Source of the DNA: JAPLKX01 sp035530195
GTDB lineage: Bacteria; Hydrogenedentota; Hydrogenedentia; Hydrogenedentales; SLHB01
Assembly (NCBI GenBank): GCA_035530195.1
Contig: DATKVG010000014.1
Span: 1-59,380, forward strand
Reading direction: 5' to 3'
Length of the DNA: 59,380 nucleotides
The position numbers were made by a program, and so were the translations under genes. How positions within the stretch are numbered: the first letter of the stretch is position 1; each line of letters begins with the position of its first letter. The notes beneath the pieces are model-generated. The model was not told where the DNA came from. It saw only the letters and a program-made list of their open reading frames with translations, and ran no database searches. This document shows positions 8,282-16,962 of this stretch, piece after piece.

Positions 8282-8615
8282 CGGCAGTTTCACCCCTTGG
8301 CCAGTTTACAGGTCCTACAGTCCCCTTTCGGCTGAATCCCATTATGGCAAAATGGCCCGCCGTTCGCCAGTGCTCAAGTAAGGAATCTGTGGAAACACCC
8401 CTTGTCAACCAACTGACCGCCCACCCCGTTGTCTTGGTAGATAGAAACTCCTCCCCAAGAGTTTCAAAACATCCTCCTCCCCTGGCGCACGGGGCGCCTT
8501 CCCCTCGACCCGTGCGCCCCTTTTTTCGCGCTTCACCTTGCGCAACACACCGGATTGGTTATAAGATGCTTAATATTCGAGGCATTGGTTGGCGATTTGG
8601 GACATTTAGGGCGAG
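8282..8615. other. Divergent gap with terminator-like hairpin (+)
   Basis: This 334-nt gap separates two divergently transcribed genes. At 8484-8493 / 8509-8518 a 10-bp perfect stem (GGCGCACGGG / CCCGTGCGCC, 15-nt loop) is followed by C2T6 at 8519-8526, an intrinsic-terminator shape reading on the + strand about 90 nt upstream of the PilB-type gene. It could be an attenuator for that gene or a barrier to outside transcription. No clear promoter was found. Confidence 0.6.
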
Positions 8616-10484
8616 GTGCGCACACCTGTGACTTCATTGTTGGGCGAGGCATTGGTCCGCGACAGGGTGATTACGGACGATCAGTTGAAACGGGCCGTCC
8701 GCATCCAGAAGTACCTCGAGCAGCCCAAGCAGTTGGGGGCGGTCCTCATCGAGCTGGGCTATGCCACCAAGCAAAATATTGCCGATGCCCTCAGCAAGCA
8801 CGGGCACGGCCTGCGCCTGGGCGACATCCTGCTCGAACAGGACCTCGTCTCCCCCGAAAACGTCCAGCAGGCCGCCGCCCTTCAGCGGAACAAAAAACTG
8901 CGGATTGGCGAAGCCCTCGTGGAACTGGGGGCGCTTACCCGCCGGGCCCTGCTGCAGAACCTGGCGCATCAGGCCGGCGCCCCATACATCGAGCCGGCGT
9001 TCAACATGGTTGACCCGACCGTTTTCAGCGGGGTATCGCCCGATTACCTCGCCCGCCTCGGCTTCGTCCCGTTCAGCCGCAGCGACGAAGGTAAAGTGAC
9101 CGTCGTCGTGACGGACCTCAAAAACGAGCAGACTATCGAGGCCATCTCGGAACTCTACAAGGAAGGCTTTAACCTCGCCCTCGGCCCCGAAGACGCCGTC
9201 ATGCAGACAATCGAGGAGTACCGCCAGTATCGCTCCGAGATGCGGGGGCGGGATGTCCAGGTCGAGACCCGCGCCGACTTCATTATCCAGTTGATCGACC
9301 ACACCATCGCCACCGCCATCGAAGAGCGCGCCAGCGACATCCATGTCGAGCCCATGTCCGACATCATCCGTGTCCGGTTCCGGATCGACGGCGTCCTCGT
9401 CTACAAAACCGACCTGCCCAAAGACATGCTCCCGCGGATCGTGTCGCGCCTGAAGATTCTGGCTGAATGCAACACCACCGAGCACCAGCGCCACCAGGGT
9501 GGACGCATCATGTACACCCTCAACAACCGCGACTACGACCTCCGCCTGTCCTCCTATGTCACCGTCCACGGCGAGTGCGTCGTGTTGAGAATACTCAACC
9601 GGCAAACCGGCCTCATGCACATCGAAGAACTCGGCATGAACTCGAGTATGCTCGACCGGTACCGGCGCGAAGTCCTGGATATCCCCACCGGCGTTGTTCT
9701 TATCACGGGCCCCACGGGTTCCGGAAAAACCACCACGCTCTACAGCAGCCTCAACTACTGCAATTCCGTCGATATCAAAATTATCACCGCCGAAGACCCC
9801 GTCGAATTCACCATCGACGGTCTCATTCAGTGCACCATCTACGAAAAAGTCGGCAGAACGTTCGCGGCCACCCTCAAGGAGATGGTGCGCCAAGACCCCG
9901 ACATCATCGTGCTCGGTGAAATCCGAGATAAAATCACCGCCGCAACCGCCATTCAGGCCGCGCTCACTGGCCACAAGGTCTACTCCACGTTCCACACCGA
10001 AGACACGATCGGCGGGCTGCTCCGACTCATCGACATGGATATCGAGACGTTCCTGATCGCGTCGACGGTGATTTCGGTAGTCGCCCAGCGGTTGCTTCGC
10101 CGGATTTGCGACCACTGCAAGATGGCCTACCTGCCCTCGCTGCAGGAGTTGGAGGCGGTCGGCCTCACGATGCAGCAGGTCCGGGATTTCGACCTCAAGA
10201 AAGGGTGCGGCTGCAAGCGGTGCAACTATACGGGCTACTTTGGCCGAGTGGGCGCGTACGAGCTGCTGATACTCAACGAGGAGGTCAAAGAAGCCATCCT
10301 CCAGAAGAAAACCGCCCACATCATCCGGCAAATTTGCGTCGAGTCCGCGGGGCTCATGGGAATGCGTGAAGACGGTATTTCCAAGGTCATCCGCGGATGG
10401 ACCACCTTCGAGGAAGTCCTGCGACACACCCCGCGGACATTCAACATGCGGCCGCTGCCACGCATCCTGGCAATGACCCAATAG
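8616..10484 (+). CDS. PilB/GspE/MshE-type assembly ATPase with repeated MshEN motifs
   Basis: A 622-residue hexameric ATPase that powers type IV pilus or type II secretion assembly at the inner membrane. The start is GTG 8616; GTG 8631 is an alternative. Residues 8-119 are four consecutive 24-residue MshEN-like motifs of the form RLGxxLVxxG...L...L..Q; the last pair (67-90 and 96-119) has the canonical 5-residue spacer of this cyclic-di-GMP-binding domain. The secretion-ATPase core has GPTGSGKTTTLY (Walker A), an Asp box ITAEDPVE, a Walker B region DPDIIVLGEIRD and a His box TGHKVYSTFHTED. A zinc tetracysteine follows (CDHC ... CGCKRC). No GspF or pilin gene is adjacent. The HDOD gene follows 31 nt later. 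Confidence 0.93.
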   Translation: MRTPVTSLLGEALVRDRVITDDQLKRAVRIQKYLEQPKQLGAVLIELGYATKQNIADALSKHGHGLRLGDILLEQDLVSPENVQQAAALQRNKKLRIGEALVELGALTRRALLQNLAHQAGAPYIEPAFNMVDPTVFSGVSPDYLARLGFVPFSRSDEGKVTVVVTDLKNEQTIEAISELYKEGFNLALGPEDAVMQTIEEYRQYRSEMRGRDVQVETRADFIIQLIDHTIATAIEERASDIHVEPMSDIIRVRFRIDGVLVYKTDLPKDMLPRIVSRLKILAECNTTEHQRHQGGRIMYTLNNRDYDLRLSSYVTVHGECVVLRILNRQTGLMHIEELGMNSSMLDRYRREVLDIPTGVVLITGPTGSGKTTTLYSSLNYCNSVDIKIITAEDPVEFTIDGLIQCTIYEKVGRTFAATLKEMVRQDPDIIVLGEIRDKITAATAIQAALTGHKVYSTFHTEDTIGGLLRLIDMDIETFLIASTVISVVAQRLLRRICDHCKMAYLPSLQELEAVGLTMQQVRDFDLKKGCGCKRCNYTGYFGRVGAYELLILNEEVKEAILQKKTAHIIRQICVESAGLMGMREDGISKVIRGWTTFEEVLRHTPRTFNMRPLPRILAMTQ

Positions 10485-10515
10485 GCGCGGCTTCGGCCGC
10501 CATAGGAATGACAGT

Positions 10516-11544
10516 ATGTTTATTTGCCCATTTTGTTCGGCCACATCGGAAATGATACGCAAGCCCGGCGGCCGCGCCGCGTTTGCCGCATGCAAAACGT
10601 GCCTCAACCCCGTCGTCGTCAAGTTCCGCAACGGCGTATACGAAGCCCTGGCCATCAGCATGCTCACCGACATGCGCCAGGCCCTCACTCAAAACAGCAT
10701 CGGCGGCGACCTGCTCCAGAAACTCCCCGAAAACGTCGAGCGCCTCCCCGTACTGCCCCAGATCGCACACCGCATCATGGGCCTCGTCCAAGACCCCGAC
10801 TCATCCGCCACCGACCTCGCAGAAGTCATCGGCCAGGACCAAGTCATCGCCCTCAAAGTCCTGCAACTGGCCAACAGCGCCTATTACAGCGGGTTGAGCG
10901 AAATCACCGACCTCTCCGCCGGCTGCGCCCGGCTCGGCATGAAAACCGTCGCCAGTGCCGTTCAGGCCATCGTCGCCAGCCAGCTCTACACCAACAAAAA
11001 CCCCCAGCACCAAGCCGTCATGCAGGACCTGTGGCGGCACGCACTCGCCACCGCCAATTGCGCCAGCGACATCGCGTCCATGCTGGCCGAACCCCACTCC
11101 GACGTGTTCTTCGTCGCCGGGCTCGTCCACGACATCGGCAAGTTGCTCATCTTCGACATCGTCAGCAACAACCGCGTCTCGTCAACACGCGCCCTGCTCG
11201 ACTCCCCCGAGTTGCTCCAGGAAGTCATGGACGGCTACCACTCCCTGGTGGGGTTGCACATTATCCAGCATTGGGGGCTGCCGGCGGAGTTTGGCGTCAC
11301 CACGTTCTGCCATGACAAGCTCGACGCCGTACCCGACACCGGCTGGCTCACCCTGGTTCACACCGTCGCCCTCGCCAACGCTATCGCAAACGCCGCCGGC
11401 TACGGCCTCGGCAAAAAAGCCATCTCGCTGCTCAGCCTGCCCTCCTCCAAGTTCCTCAACATCAAAGACACCCGGATCGCCGCGCTACGCGTCGACCTCG
11501 AAGACAAACTCGCACCCCTCCTCCAGATCATCGGCCAATCCTGA
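10516..11544 (+). CDS. HDOD-domain protein with N-terminal zinc ribbon
   Basis: A 342-residue cytoplasmic signalling protein. The first 30 residues form a zinc ribbon (C4-x2-C7, C26-x2-C29). An HDOD domain follows from about residue 75: LPVLPQIAHRIMGLVQDPDSSATDLAEVIGQDQVIALKVLQLANSAYY, then a later HDIGK motif and HIIQHWGLP. HDOD proteins are usually regulatory and often occur with cyclic-di-GMP and pilus systems. The ATG at 10516 follows AGGAATGAC. It sits 31 nt after the PilB-type ATPase and is probably co-transcribed with it, which suggests a role in surface attachment or motility control. Whether this HD motif is catalytic cannot be told. Confidence 0.87.
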   Translation: MFICPFCSATSEMIRKPGGRAAFAACKTCLNPVVVKFRNGVYEALAISMLTDMRQALTQNSIGGDLLQKLPENVERLPVLPQIAHRIMGLVQDPDSSATDLAEVIGQDQVIALKVLQLANSAYYSGLSEITDLSAGCARLGMKTVASAVQAIVASQLYTNKNPQHQAVMQDLWRHALATANCASDIASMLAEPHSDVFFVAGLVHDIGKLLIFDIVSNNRVSSTRALLDSPELLQEVMDGYHSLVGLHIIQHWGLPAEFGVTTFCHDKLDAVPDTGWLTLVHTVALANAIANAAGYGLGKKAISLLSLPSSKFLNIKDTRIAALRVDLEDKLAPLLQIIGQS

Positions 11545-11562
11545 ACATTGCCGCCGCCGCCC

Positions 11563-13353
11563 CTACCGCAGCGTCATCTTTACCCCGCCGGACGTCACGC
11601 CGTCCGGTGTCAGCGCCAACTCATGTTTCTTGCCGCCTTCCGCGTCGACATCCGACACCAGCGCCCCCAACACAAACGACGAGCCCGCTGTCAGTTTCAC
11701 CTGGGGTAGCACCCGCGCCGGAAACGCCGCCTCGTAGGTGGTCCTGCCGCCGTCCCGCCGCACCGCCAGCCTCACGTCTTTGTTCACCGTCTCCGCCGAC
11801 AGGCCCGCTCCAAGGTAGTAGAAAACTTCCGGCCCCGCCTTAGTCAGCGAGAACCCCCACGCTGAACCGCTCACGCTCAGTTCGATGCAGTCGGCCAGCC
11901 ACACGATGTCGCCGGCGTACGGCTGGAACTGGGTGTCATCCTCAAGCTCGAACGCCAGGTACAAGTTCCCATCGTCCCACATCGCCCGGCACGTCCCGCT
12001 GATATTAGCCGGCTGGTACGTGCCCCCGTCAAAACCAAACACGTAATTGAGCCTGACCGGCGCCGCCTGTGCCCACTCCTCGAGCATCCCGTCCAGGCGA
12101 ACCTCGCCGGGCGACCGCGGCGCGTCTGCCGTCGGCACAACCGGCATCTCCACCTTTACGTCGTACGGCTCACCGAAAGACGTGTTGGCGTAGCTCGTCT
12201 TGTAGCTGGGCGCTGGCAGGCGCATCTCACCCTGGCCCGTCCACCAGACCCGGAACGGCATCTCGACCTGCCCCTGCGCCACGACCACATACGGCATCGA
12301 CGCCGGCTCGACGTTCCACCCCTCGGGCACGTCCCACGCCATCGTGGAGTCAAAACCTTTGTCAAACGGGTTCTCCACCCGGATCACCACATCCCGGTCA
12401 AACCCTTCGCCGACTTTAACCAGCGTCTCCGGGCAAGACACCAGCCGCCGCTCGATATCAGCCACTTCCGCCGCACGCTCGACCGTCGACACGTCCGGCG
12501 CAAGTACCGATCCCGGCTTGATCACGGCCCACGAAACCTCCTCGCCCCGGACTTTAACCAGCACGTAATGGCTGAACTTGCCTTCCGCCTCCGGGCCGTT
12601 CATCGAGGCGCCGCCCGCCGCTATCACGTAATGCACGCCGTCGCGCCGCCCGAAATACCGGTACCGGTGGTCGTGCCCGGCAAAAACCACACGCACCGGA
12701 TGGCCACGCATCACCTCAGCCAGGTATTTCCAGCGCCGCTCCCACGTAGCTTCAGAATTGCGCGGATCGTCTTCGTCGCTCCAATAGGGCTGATGCAAGA
12801 ACACGAAAACGTTGGCTTCTTTGCTCCGCTCGAGCTCGTCCTTGAACCACGCCACCTGTTCGTCCGAGAGCCGGTCCAACGCGTCCACTTCCTCGCTGTC
12901 CAGCGCGATGAACCGGCTGTTGCCGTACCGGAACGAATACCGCGGCGGGCCCAGCCGATCCTGCCACATTCGTTCCGTTGCGCTGTCATTGATGTCATGG
13001 TTGCCCGGAACCGGCAAATACGGCGGCTCGCACGCCGCGATCGTCTCCTCGAACAGGTCCCACTGCACAGGCACGCCGTCCGCCGAACCGCCCAGGATCA
13101 GGTCGCCCACCTCGATCACAAATGCCGGCTTCAAAACGTTCCACTCCCGGATCATCCCGCGGAAAAGGTCCGTTTGATACGCCAATTGCCTGTTCGACTG
13201 CGTGTCACCCGCGACAATAAAGTCAAACGAGCTGTCGCACAGCGCTGGCGCCTGTTCCAGCCGCGCCAGCGACCGCGGAATCACCGGTTCCGCACTCGCC
13301 GCAACTGCAAAACCCGCTACCACTATAACCAAGAGCAAGCAAGCGCATTTCAT
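11563..13353 (-). CDS. Secreted metallophosphoesterase with CBM9-like C-terminus
   Basis: About 596 residues. ATG 13353 was chosen over upstream starts because it follows AGGAGTGCTCCTG and begins a clean signal peptide (MKCACLLLVIVVAGFAVAASA). The calcineurin-like phosphoesterase motifs appear in order: DFIVAGDTQSN, FVIEVGDLI, VPGNHDIND, FVFLHQPYW and VFAGHDHRYRYF, so the two-metal site looks complete. The C-terminal 170 residues (VRLDGMLEEWAQAAPV ... LYLAFELEDDTQF ... DCIELSVS) match the family-9 carbohydrate-binding fold often attached to secreted enzymes. The protein probably acts in the periplasm or outside the cell; the phosphate ester substrate is unknown. It converges on the HDOD gene with an 18-nt gap. 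Confidence 0.88.
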   Translation of the reverse strand: MKCACLLLVIVVAGFAVAASAEPVIPRSLARLEQAPALCDSSFDFIVAGDTQSNRQLAYQTDLFRGMIREWNVLKPAFVIEVGDLILGGSADGVPVQWDLFEETIAACEPPYLPVPGNHDINDSATERMWQDRLGPPRYSFRYGNSRFIALDSEEVDALDRLSDEQVAWFKDELERSKEANVFVFLHQPYWSDEDDPRNSEATWERRWKYLAEVMRGHPVRVVFAGHDHRYRYFGRRDGVHYVIAAGGASMNGPEAEGKFSHYVLVKVRGEEVSWAVIKPGSVLAPDVSTVERAAEVADIERRLVSCPETLVKVGEGFDRDVVIRVENPFDKGFDSTMAWDVPEGWNVEPASMPYVVVAQGQVEMPFRVWWTGQGEMRLPAPSYKTSYANTSFGEPYDVKVEMPVVPTADAPRSPGEVRLDGMLEEWAQAAPVRLNYVFGFDGGTYQPANISGTCRAMWDDGNLYLAFELEDDTQFQPYAGDIVWLADCIELSVSGSAWGFSLTKAGPEVFYYLGAGLSAETVNKDVRLAVRRDGGRTTYEAAFPARVLPQVKLTAGSSFVLGALVSDVDAEGGKKHELALTPDGVTSGGVKMTLR

Positions 13354-13428
13354 CAGGAGCACTCCTATTGTTGCCACGCCATTCTAGCCCCTTCCCAACA
13401 CCCAATGCACACGCAGCATGCGCAGCAT

Positions 13429-13487
13429 CGATCCGATCCGTCCGATCCGTCCGATTGTTCTTCCTCCAGCCTCCAGCCTCCAGCCTC
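13429..13487. repeat. Tandem 9-nt and 7-nt repeats
   Basis: In the gap between two divergent genes, 13429-13457 repeats the 9-mer GATCCGTCC about three times. It is followed at 13463-13487 by a 7-mer CCTCCAG repeated three times plus a partial unit. The 9-mer belongs to the GGAC-type tracts seen in other gaps of this window. Confidence 0.8.
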
Positions 13488-13578
13488 AACTTGTGCCGCT
13501 GCCCGCGCTATGCTAGGTTAACTGGAGTATCCAAACCCAGGGCCTGACTGCCAGCCAGTCAACTCAAGGAGAATCAGT

Positions 13579-15024
13579 ATGTCCAGAATATCTCGCAGAC
13601 AATTTTTCGGCACAACCGCCGTGGGCGGCGTGCTTTTGGCCGGCAGCATGGGCGCATCCGGCCAGGCCGCAACAGACGAAGGCTGGCCGCAAATGCCCCC
13701 TGTCAAAATCTACAAGGTGTTCGTCGGCAGGACCGGCCACATCTACATGTCCCGCCCCACCGAAGAAATCGAGAAACTCAACCAGCACCTCGACGGCGTG
13801 GCCAAGAAACTCGGCGACGTCCAGTTCATCGGCGGCGACCTCATTCCCCGCAGCGGGGCCGACGCCGCGCCCGGCGAGGCCGACGCGGTCGTAGCCAACC
13901 TCGCAGGCGCAGACGGCATCATGCTGTTCCATCTCAGCGGCCACGGCGGCGGACCCCCGGCCGAAGCCATGAACAAAATCGTCGATACCGGCATCCCGAC
14001 CGCCGTGTTCTCCCAGCCGTTCAGCGGCCACGGGTGGATGTATTTCCCGGCCTGGCAAAAGGCCGGAAAAAAAGTCGTCCTCCTGCCCACCAGCGACTGG
14101 ACCGAACTCGATCGCGTCTCCGCCCTGATGCGGGTCGCCCCGCGCCTGCGCCAAACCAAAATTCTCGTCATCCGCGGGCCCATGGGAACCGCCGCCTCAA
14201 AAGACGCCGCTAAAATCAAGGAACGGTGGGGAACCGAAATCATCCCCGTCACCGTGGAACAGACCCTCGAGGCCCACAAGGCCGTTGACCAAGCCGAAGC
14301 CGAAGCTGAAGCCGAAAAATACTGGATCAGCCAGGCCAAGCAAATCGTCGAACCCACCCGCAAAGAGATCGTAAACTCCGCCAAACTCTACCTCGCCATC
14401 AAGAAAATGATGATCGAAAACGGCGCGCAGGCCGTCACCAGCTCCAACTGCATGAGCGATCCCGCTAAAGGCTGCCTCACGTTCAGTAAACTATGCGACC
14501 TCGGCCTTGTCGGCGCGTGCGAAGGCGACATGGACTCCACCCTCACCATGATCATCTTCAGCCACGCGTTCGGCATCCCAGGGTTCATCACTGACCCCGT
14601 GTTCGACACCGCCCGAAACGCGCTCATCCATTTCCACTGCACCTGCCCCACATTAATGGACGGGCCCGGTGGCGAGCGCAGGCCGTTTATCATGCGCACA
14701 CAAACCGACAGCGGCCGGGGCGTCTCGCTTGACGTCGAGCAACGAATCGGCCAGCCCGTCACCTGCGCAAAGTTCATCGACCTCGATACCATGCTCATCT
14801 CCACCGGAAAAATCACCGAAGTCACCCACGACAAACTCGCATGCCGAACCCAGTTCGTCACCGAAGTCGGCGACGCACGAAAAATGTTCCTCAACTGGGG
14901 CGGCGGCGTCCTCGAAGGCGACGTCATGACACTGCTCCACCGAGTCGTCTTCTACGGCAACCACACCCAAAGCATCACCGACCTCGGTAACCTCATGGGA
15001 TTCAAAGTAGTCGAAGAAGCATAA
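13579..15024 (+). CDS. Tat-exported L-fucose/L-arabinose-isomerase-like protein
   Basis: A 481-residue protein with a clear Tat signal (MSRISRRQFFGTTAVGGVLLAGSMGASG). The mature part shows an alternating strand/helix layout and segments like the FucI/AraA isomerase fold: an N-terminal region with GADGIMLFHLSGHGGG, a central QAVTSSNCMSDPAKGCLTFSKLCDLGLVGACEGDMDSTLTM, and a C-terminal barrel with FHCTCPTLMDGPGG and HDKLACRTQF. Classical members of the family are cytoplasmic, so export is unusual and the reaction may differ. A region rich in Ala-Glu repeats (AEAEAEAEK) lies mid-protein. ATG 13579 follows AAGGAGAATCAGT. It is a single-gene unit with a strong terminator. Confidence 0.75.
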   Translation: MSRISRRQFFGTTAVGGVLLAGSMGASGQAATDEGWPQMPPVKIYKVFVGRTGHIYMSRPTEEIEKLNQHLDGVAKKLGDVQFIGGDLIPRSGADAAPGEADAVVANLAGADGIMLFHLSGHGGGPPAEAMNKIVDTGIPTAVFSQPFSGHGWMYFPAWQKAGKKVVLLPTSDWTELDRVSALMRVAPRLRQTKILVIRGPMGTAASKDAAKIKERWGTEIIPVTVEQTLEAHKAVDQAEAEAEAEKYWISQAKQIVEPTRKEIVNSAKLYLAIKKMMIENGAQAVTSSNCMSDPAKGCLTFSKLCDLGLVGACEGDMDSTLTMIIFSHAFGIPGFITDPVFDTARNALIHFHCTCPTLMDGPGGERRPFIMRTQTDSGRGVSLDVEQRIGQPVTCAKFIDLDTMLISTGKITEVTHDKLACRTQFVTEVGDARKMFLNWGGGVLEGDVMTLLHRVVFYGNHTQSITDLGNLMGFKVVEEA

Positions 15025-15037
15025 CCGTTGGACTCGT

Positions 15038-15078
15038 TGGGACGCCCCCCGGCTTTTGTGGGGGGCGTCCCACTTTTC
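15038..15078 (+). terminator. Rho-independent terminator
   Basis: A perfect 13-bp stem (15038-15050 with 15060-15072, TGGGACGCCCCCC and its complement) encloses a 9-nt loop and is followed by CTTTTCT. It begins 14 nt after the stop codon of the Tat-exported isomerase-like gene. Confidence 0.9.
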
Positions 15079-15079
15079 T

Positions 15080-15121
15080 GAATTGTGCTCCGGGCGTCTC
15101 GCCTGCACGGCGTCACAATTC
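15080..15121. repeat. Hairpin element nested in an inverted repeat
   Basis: GAATTGTG at 15080-15087 is exactly complementary to CACAATTC at 15114-15121. The 26 nt between include the hairpin CGGGC-GTCTC-GCCTG, a member of the family also found at 2795-2848 and 32603-32626. Confidence 0.75.
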
Positions 15122-15143
15122 CCCCGGCAGTTGTAAGTAATGG

Positions 15144-15188
15144 CGCCCTTTATGTCCCTTTCGCCCTTTTTGTCCTTCTCGTCCTACC
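15144..15188. repeat. 9-nt-period GGAC tract
   Basis: Read on the minus strand this is a run of about five degenerate 9-mers (AGGACGAGA, AGGACAAAA, AGGGCGAAA, GGGACATAA, AGGGCGCC), with period 9 but drifting sequence. It lies between the terminator region and the tRNA. Confidence 0.6.
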
Positions 15189-15240
15189 AAAATTGACTCA
15201 ACCAGCCCCCATTGGTTATAATCCATTCCTTATCCCACGT

Positions 15241-15318
<78 letters not shown>

Positions 15319-15345
15319 TTTTGTTTTTTGGGGGGGAAAGCGGAC

Positions 15346-15591
15346 ATGGTTTACGTCTATGTCCTGAGAGGGGTGAGTGGCAAGCGCTATGTTGGGATCA
15401 CCAACAATCTTGAGCGCCGTCTTTCGGAACACGCCAATCACCATAGCAAAGGCAGTCAGATCTTGGGGGAATTCTCACTGGTATTGACGGAGGAATGCGT
15501 CGATTACGCAGCAGCACGTAAGCGCGAGATTTTCCTCAAATCCGGCGTAGGTAGAAAGTGGTTGGACGCCTATCTGTCGGAGCCCGCCTAA
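15346..15591 (+). CDS. GIY-YIG nuclease-domain protein
   Basis: An 81-residue single-domain protein of the UvrC/URI-like GIY-YIG family. It has VYVYVLRG, then GKRYVGITNNLERRLSEH with the conserved Arg, and a later EECVDYAAARKREIFLKSGVGRKWLDAYL with the catalytic-type Glu. The ATG at 15346 follows a G-rich stretch; an upstream TTG at 15328 is less likely. Short proteins of this type are common beside tRNAs and in mobile regions and have no settled function. Confidence 0.88.
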   Translation: MVYVYVLRGVSGKRYVGITNNLERRLSEHANHHSKGSQILGEFSLVLTEECVDYAAARKREIFLKSGVGRKWLDAYLSEPA

Positions 15592-15601
15592 GGCGGACAA
15601 G

Positions 15602-16030
15602 GCCAAGCCTCAGGAGGCTTTGGAGATGCTGGAGCGAATCTGCCCGCGCAACGTGCGTCCCCTATTGATAGCCGACCGCGCCTTTGGACACCCGCGTTGG
15701 CTGGGTGAAATTCAAAAGAGGGGATGGGACTTTGTGCAGCGTTTATCCCACATTCATCAGGTCTGCGTGGAGCGTCACATGGGAACTCTCAAGGAACTGG
15801 GGATACGGCGCGGATGGCGGGTGCGCGACTGGGGTTGGGGCACCATGGACGAGCAGCAGTTTGGCCCCGTTCGGCTCGTCACGGTCTTTGAACGGGATGC
15901 CGACGAGGCGTGGTATCTGGTTACCAGCCTTGGCCAGAATTGGAAACTACTTCCTCCAACTCTACCGGGGCCCCCTCAAACAGGCGTTTGCAGCATTACA
16001 AGCTTTGCCCACCTAAAACTCGGGAGCACT
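15602..16030 (+). pseudogene. IS4-type DDE transposase relic
   Basis: A readable fragment (LLIADRAFGHPRWLGEIQKRGWDFVQRL) contains the D-R-x-F region of IS4-type transposases, and further on WYLVTSL. Around 15935 the frame breaks: the continuation NYFLQLYRGPL (compare the usual LYRRRF region) is read in another frame. The N-terminus and the C-terminus with the final Glu are missing. No terminal inverted repeats or target duplication were recognised. It is a decayed insertion sequence within the island. Confidence 0.75.
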
Positions 16031-16170
16031 GAGCGCATTCCCAGTGTGTGACGCTCATCTGTTCCTTTCTCGGTTTTCTATAATATGCATAAGCTCGACT
16101 ATGGATGCTGACGCGGTTTCCGGCAGGAGCGGGCTTGTCCGTGTCGGTTGTTTTCGCAAAGGGGAAACAG

Positions 16171-16962
16171 GTGAAAGACTTCTATACGCGCTTCTATGCC
16201 GTTGTCGAACACAGTCCGGCACATCACAACTTCTGTGAGCGCGCATTTGGCAAGGATCTATGCCAGCACGGATTTACGGATTTGGCCCGGCTCGATCTGC
16301 TGATGCAGGTGACGCAACTCGGCCCGGCGCATAGGGCCCTCGATTTGGGTTGCGGCAACGGGATGATGTCTGAATACCTGTCTGATGTTACGGGCAGCCA
16401 CATTACGGGTTTGGATTACATCGCGTCCGCCATCGCCAGGGCTCAAGAACGTACAGCCGCCAAGTCAGAGCGCCTGGCGTTCAGTGTCACCGATATCAAT
16501 CACCTTGAACTGCCCCCCCAATCCTTCGATATCGTGCTCTCCATCGACAGCATCTACTTCAGCGAGAATTACACAACCACAATCGGCGCCTTGAAAGCGG
16601 CGCTTCGACCAAGGGGGCAGATGGCAATTTTTTATTCGTACGGGCGGGAACCTTCAATACCAAAAGCCGAGTTCCCCGTGGACAAGTTGCCAGCCCTGAA
16701 CACCCCATTGGCGGACGCGCTCACGGCGAATAACCTGGCATTTCGCTCATGGGATTTGACGCGCCAGGACTATGATTTTGCGCGACGAAGGCGGGAAATA
16801 TTGGAGGATCTGAAACCCCAGTTCGAAGCAGAGGGCATAATGTTCATCTACGAAAACCGCCTCGGCGAATGCAAGGGCATCTGTCGGGCTGTTGAGGATG
16901 GGCTGCACGCCCGCTATCTGTATCACGTCCAACTTGGCAGATCTGACAGCGGTCTCACTTGA
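16171..16962 (+). CDS. SAM-dependent class I methyltransferase
   Basis: A 263-residue cytoplasmic enzyme. GTG 16171 was chosen because AAGGGGAAA lies 4-12 nt upstream; an ATG at 16105 in the same frame lacks such a site. The SAM motif I is ALDLGCGNGMMSEYLS, followed by ITGLDYIASAIARA (motif II acidic position), FSVTDINHLELPPQSFDIVLSID and ALRPRGQMAIFYS. It acts on an unknown small molecule. The base composition is less GC-rich than that of the core genes, fitting the accessory island. Its end overlaps the convergent nucleotidyltransferase gene by 8 nt. Confidence 0.87.
   Translation: MKDFYTRFYAVVEHSPAHHNFCERAFGKDLCQHGFTDLARLDLLMQVTQLGPAHRALDLGCGNGMMSEYLSDVTGSHITGLDYIASAIARAQERTAAKSERLAFSVTDINHLELPPQSFDIVLSIDSIYFSENYTTTIGALKAALRPRGQMAIFYSYGREPSIPKAEFPVDKLPALNTPLADALTANNLAFRSWDLTRQDYDFARRRREILEDLKPQFEAEGIMFIYENRLGECKGICRAVEDGLHARYLYHVQLGRSDSGLT

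Noticed and set aside
8634..10688. Minus-strand 684-codon frame
   Set aside because: Antisense of the PilB-type ATPase, which has complete motifs on the plus strand.
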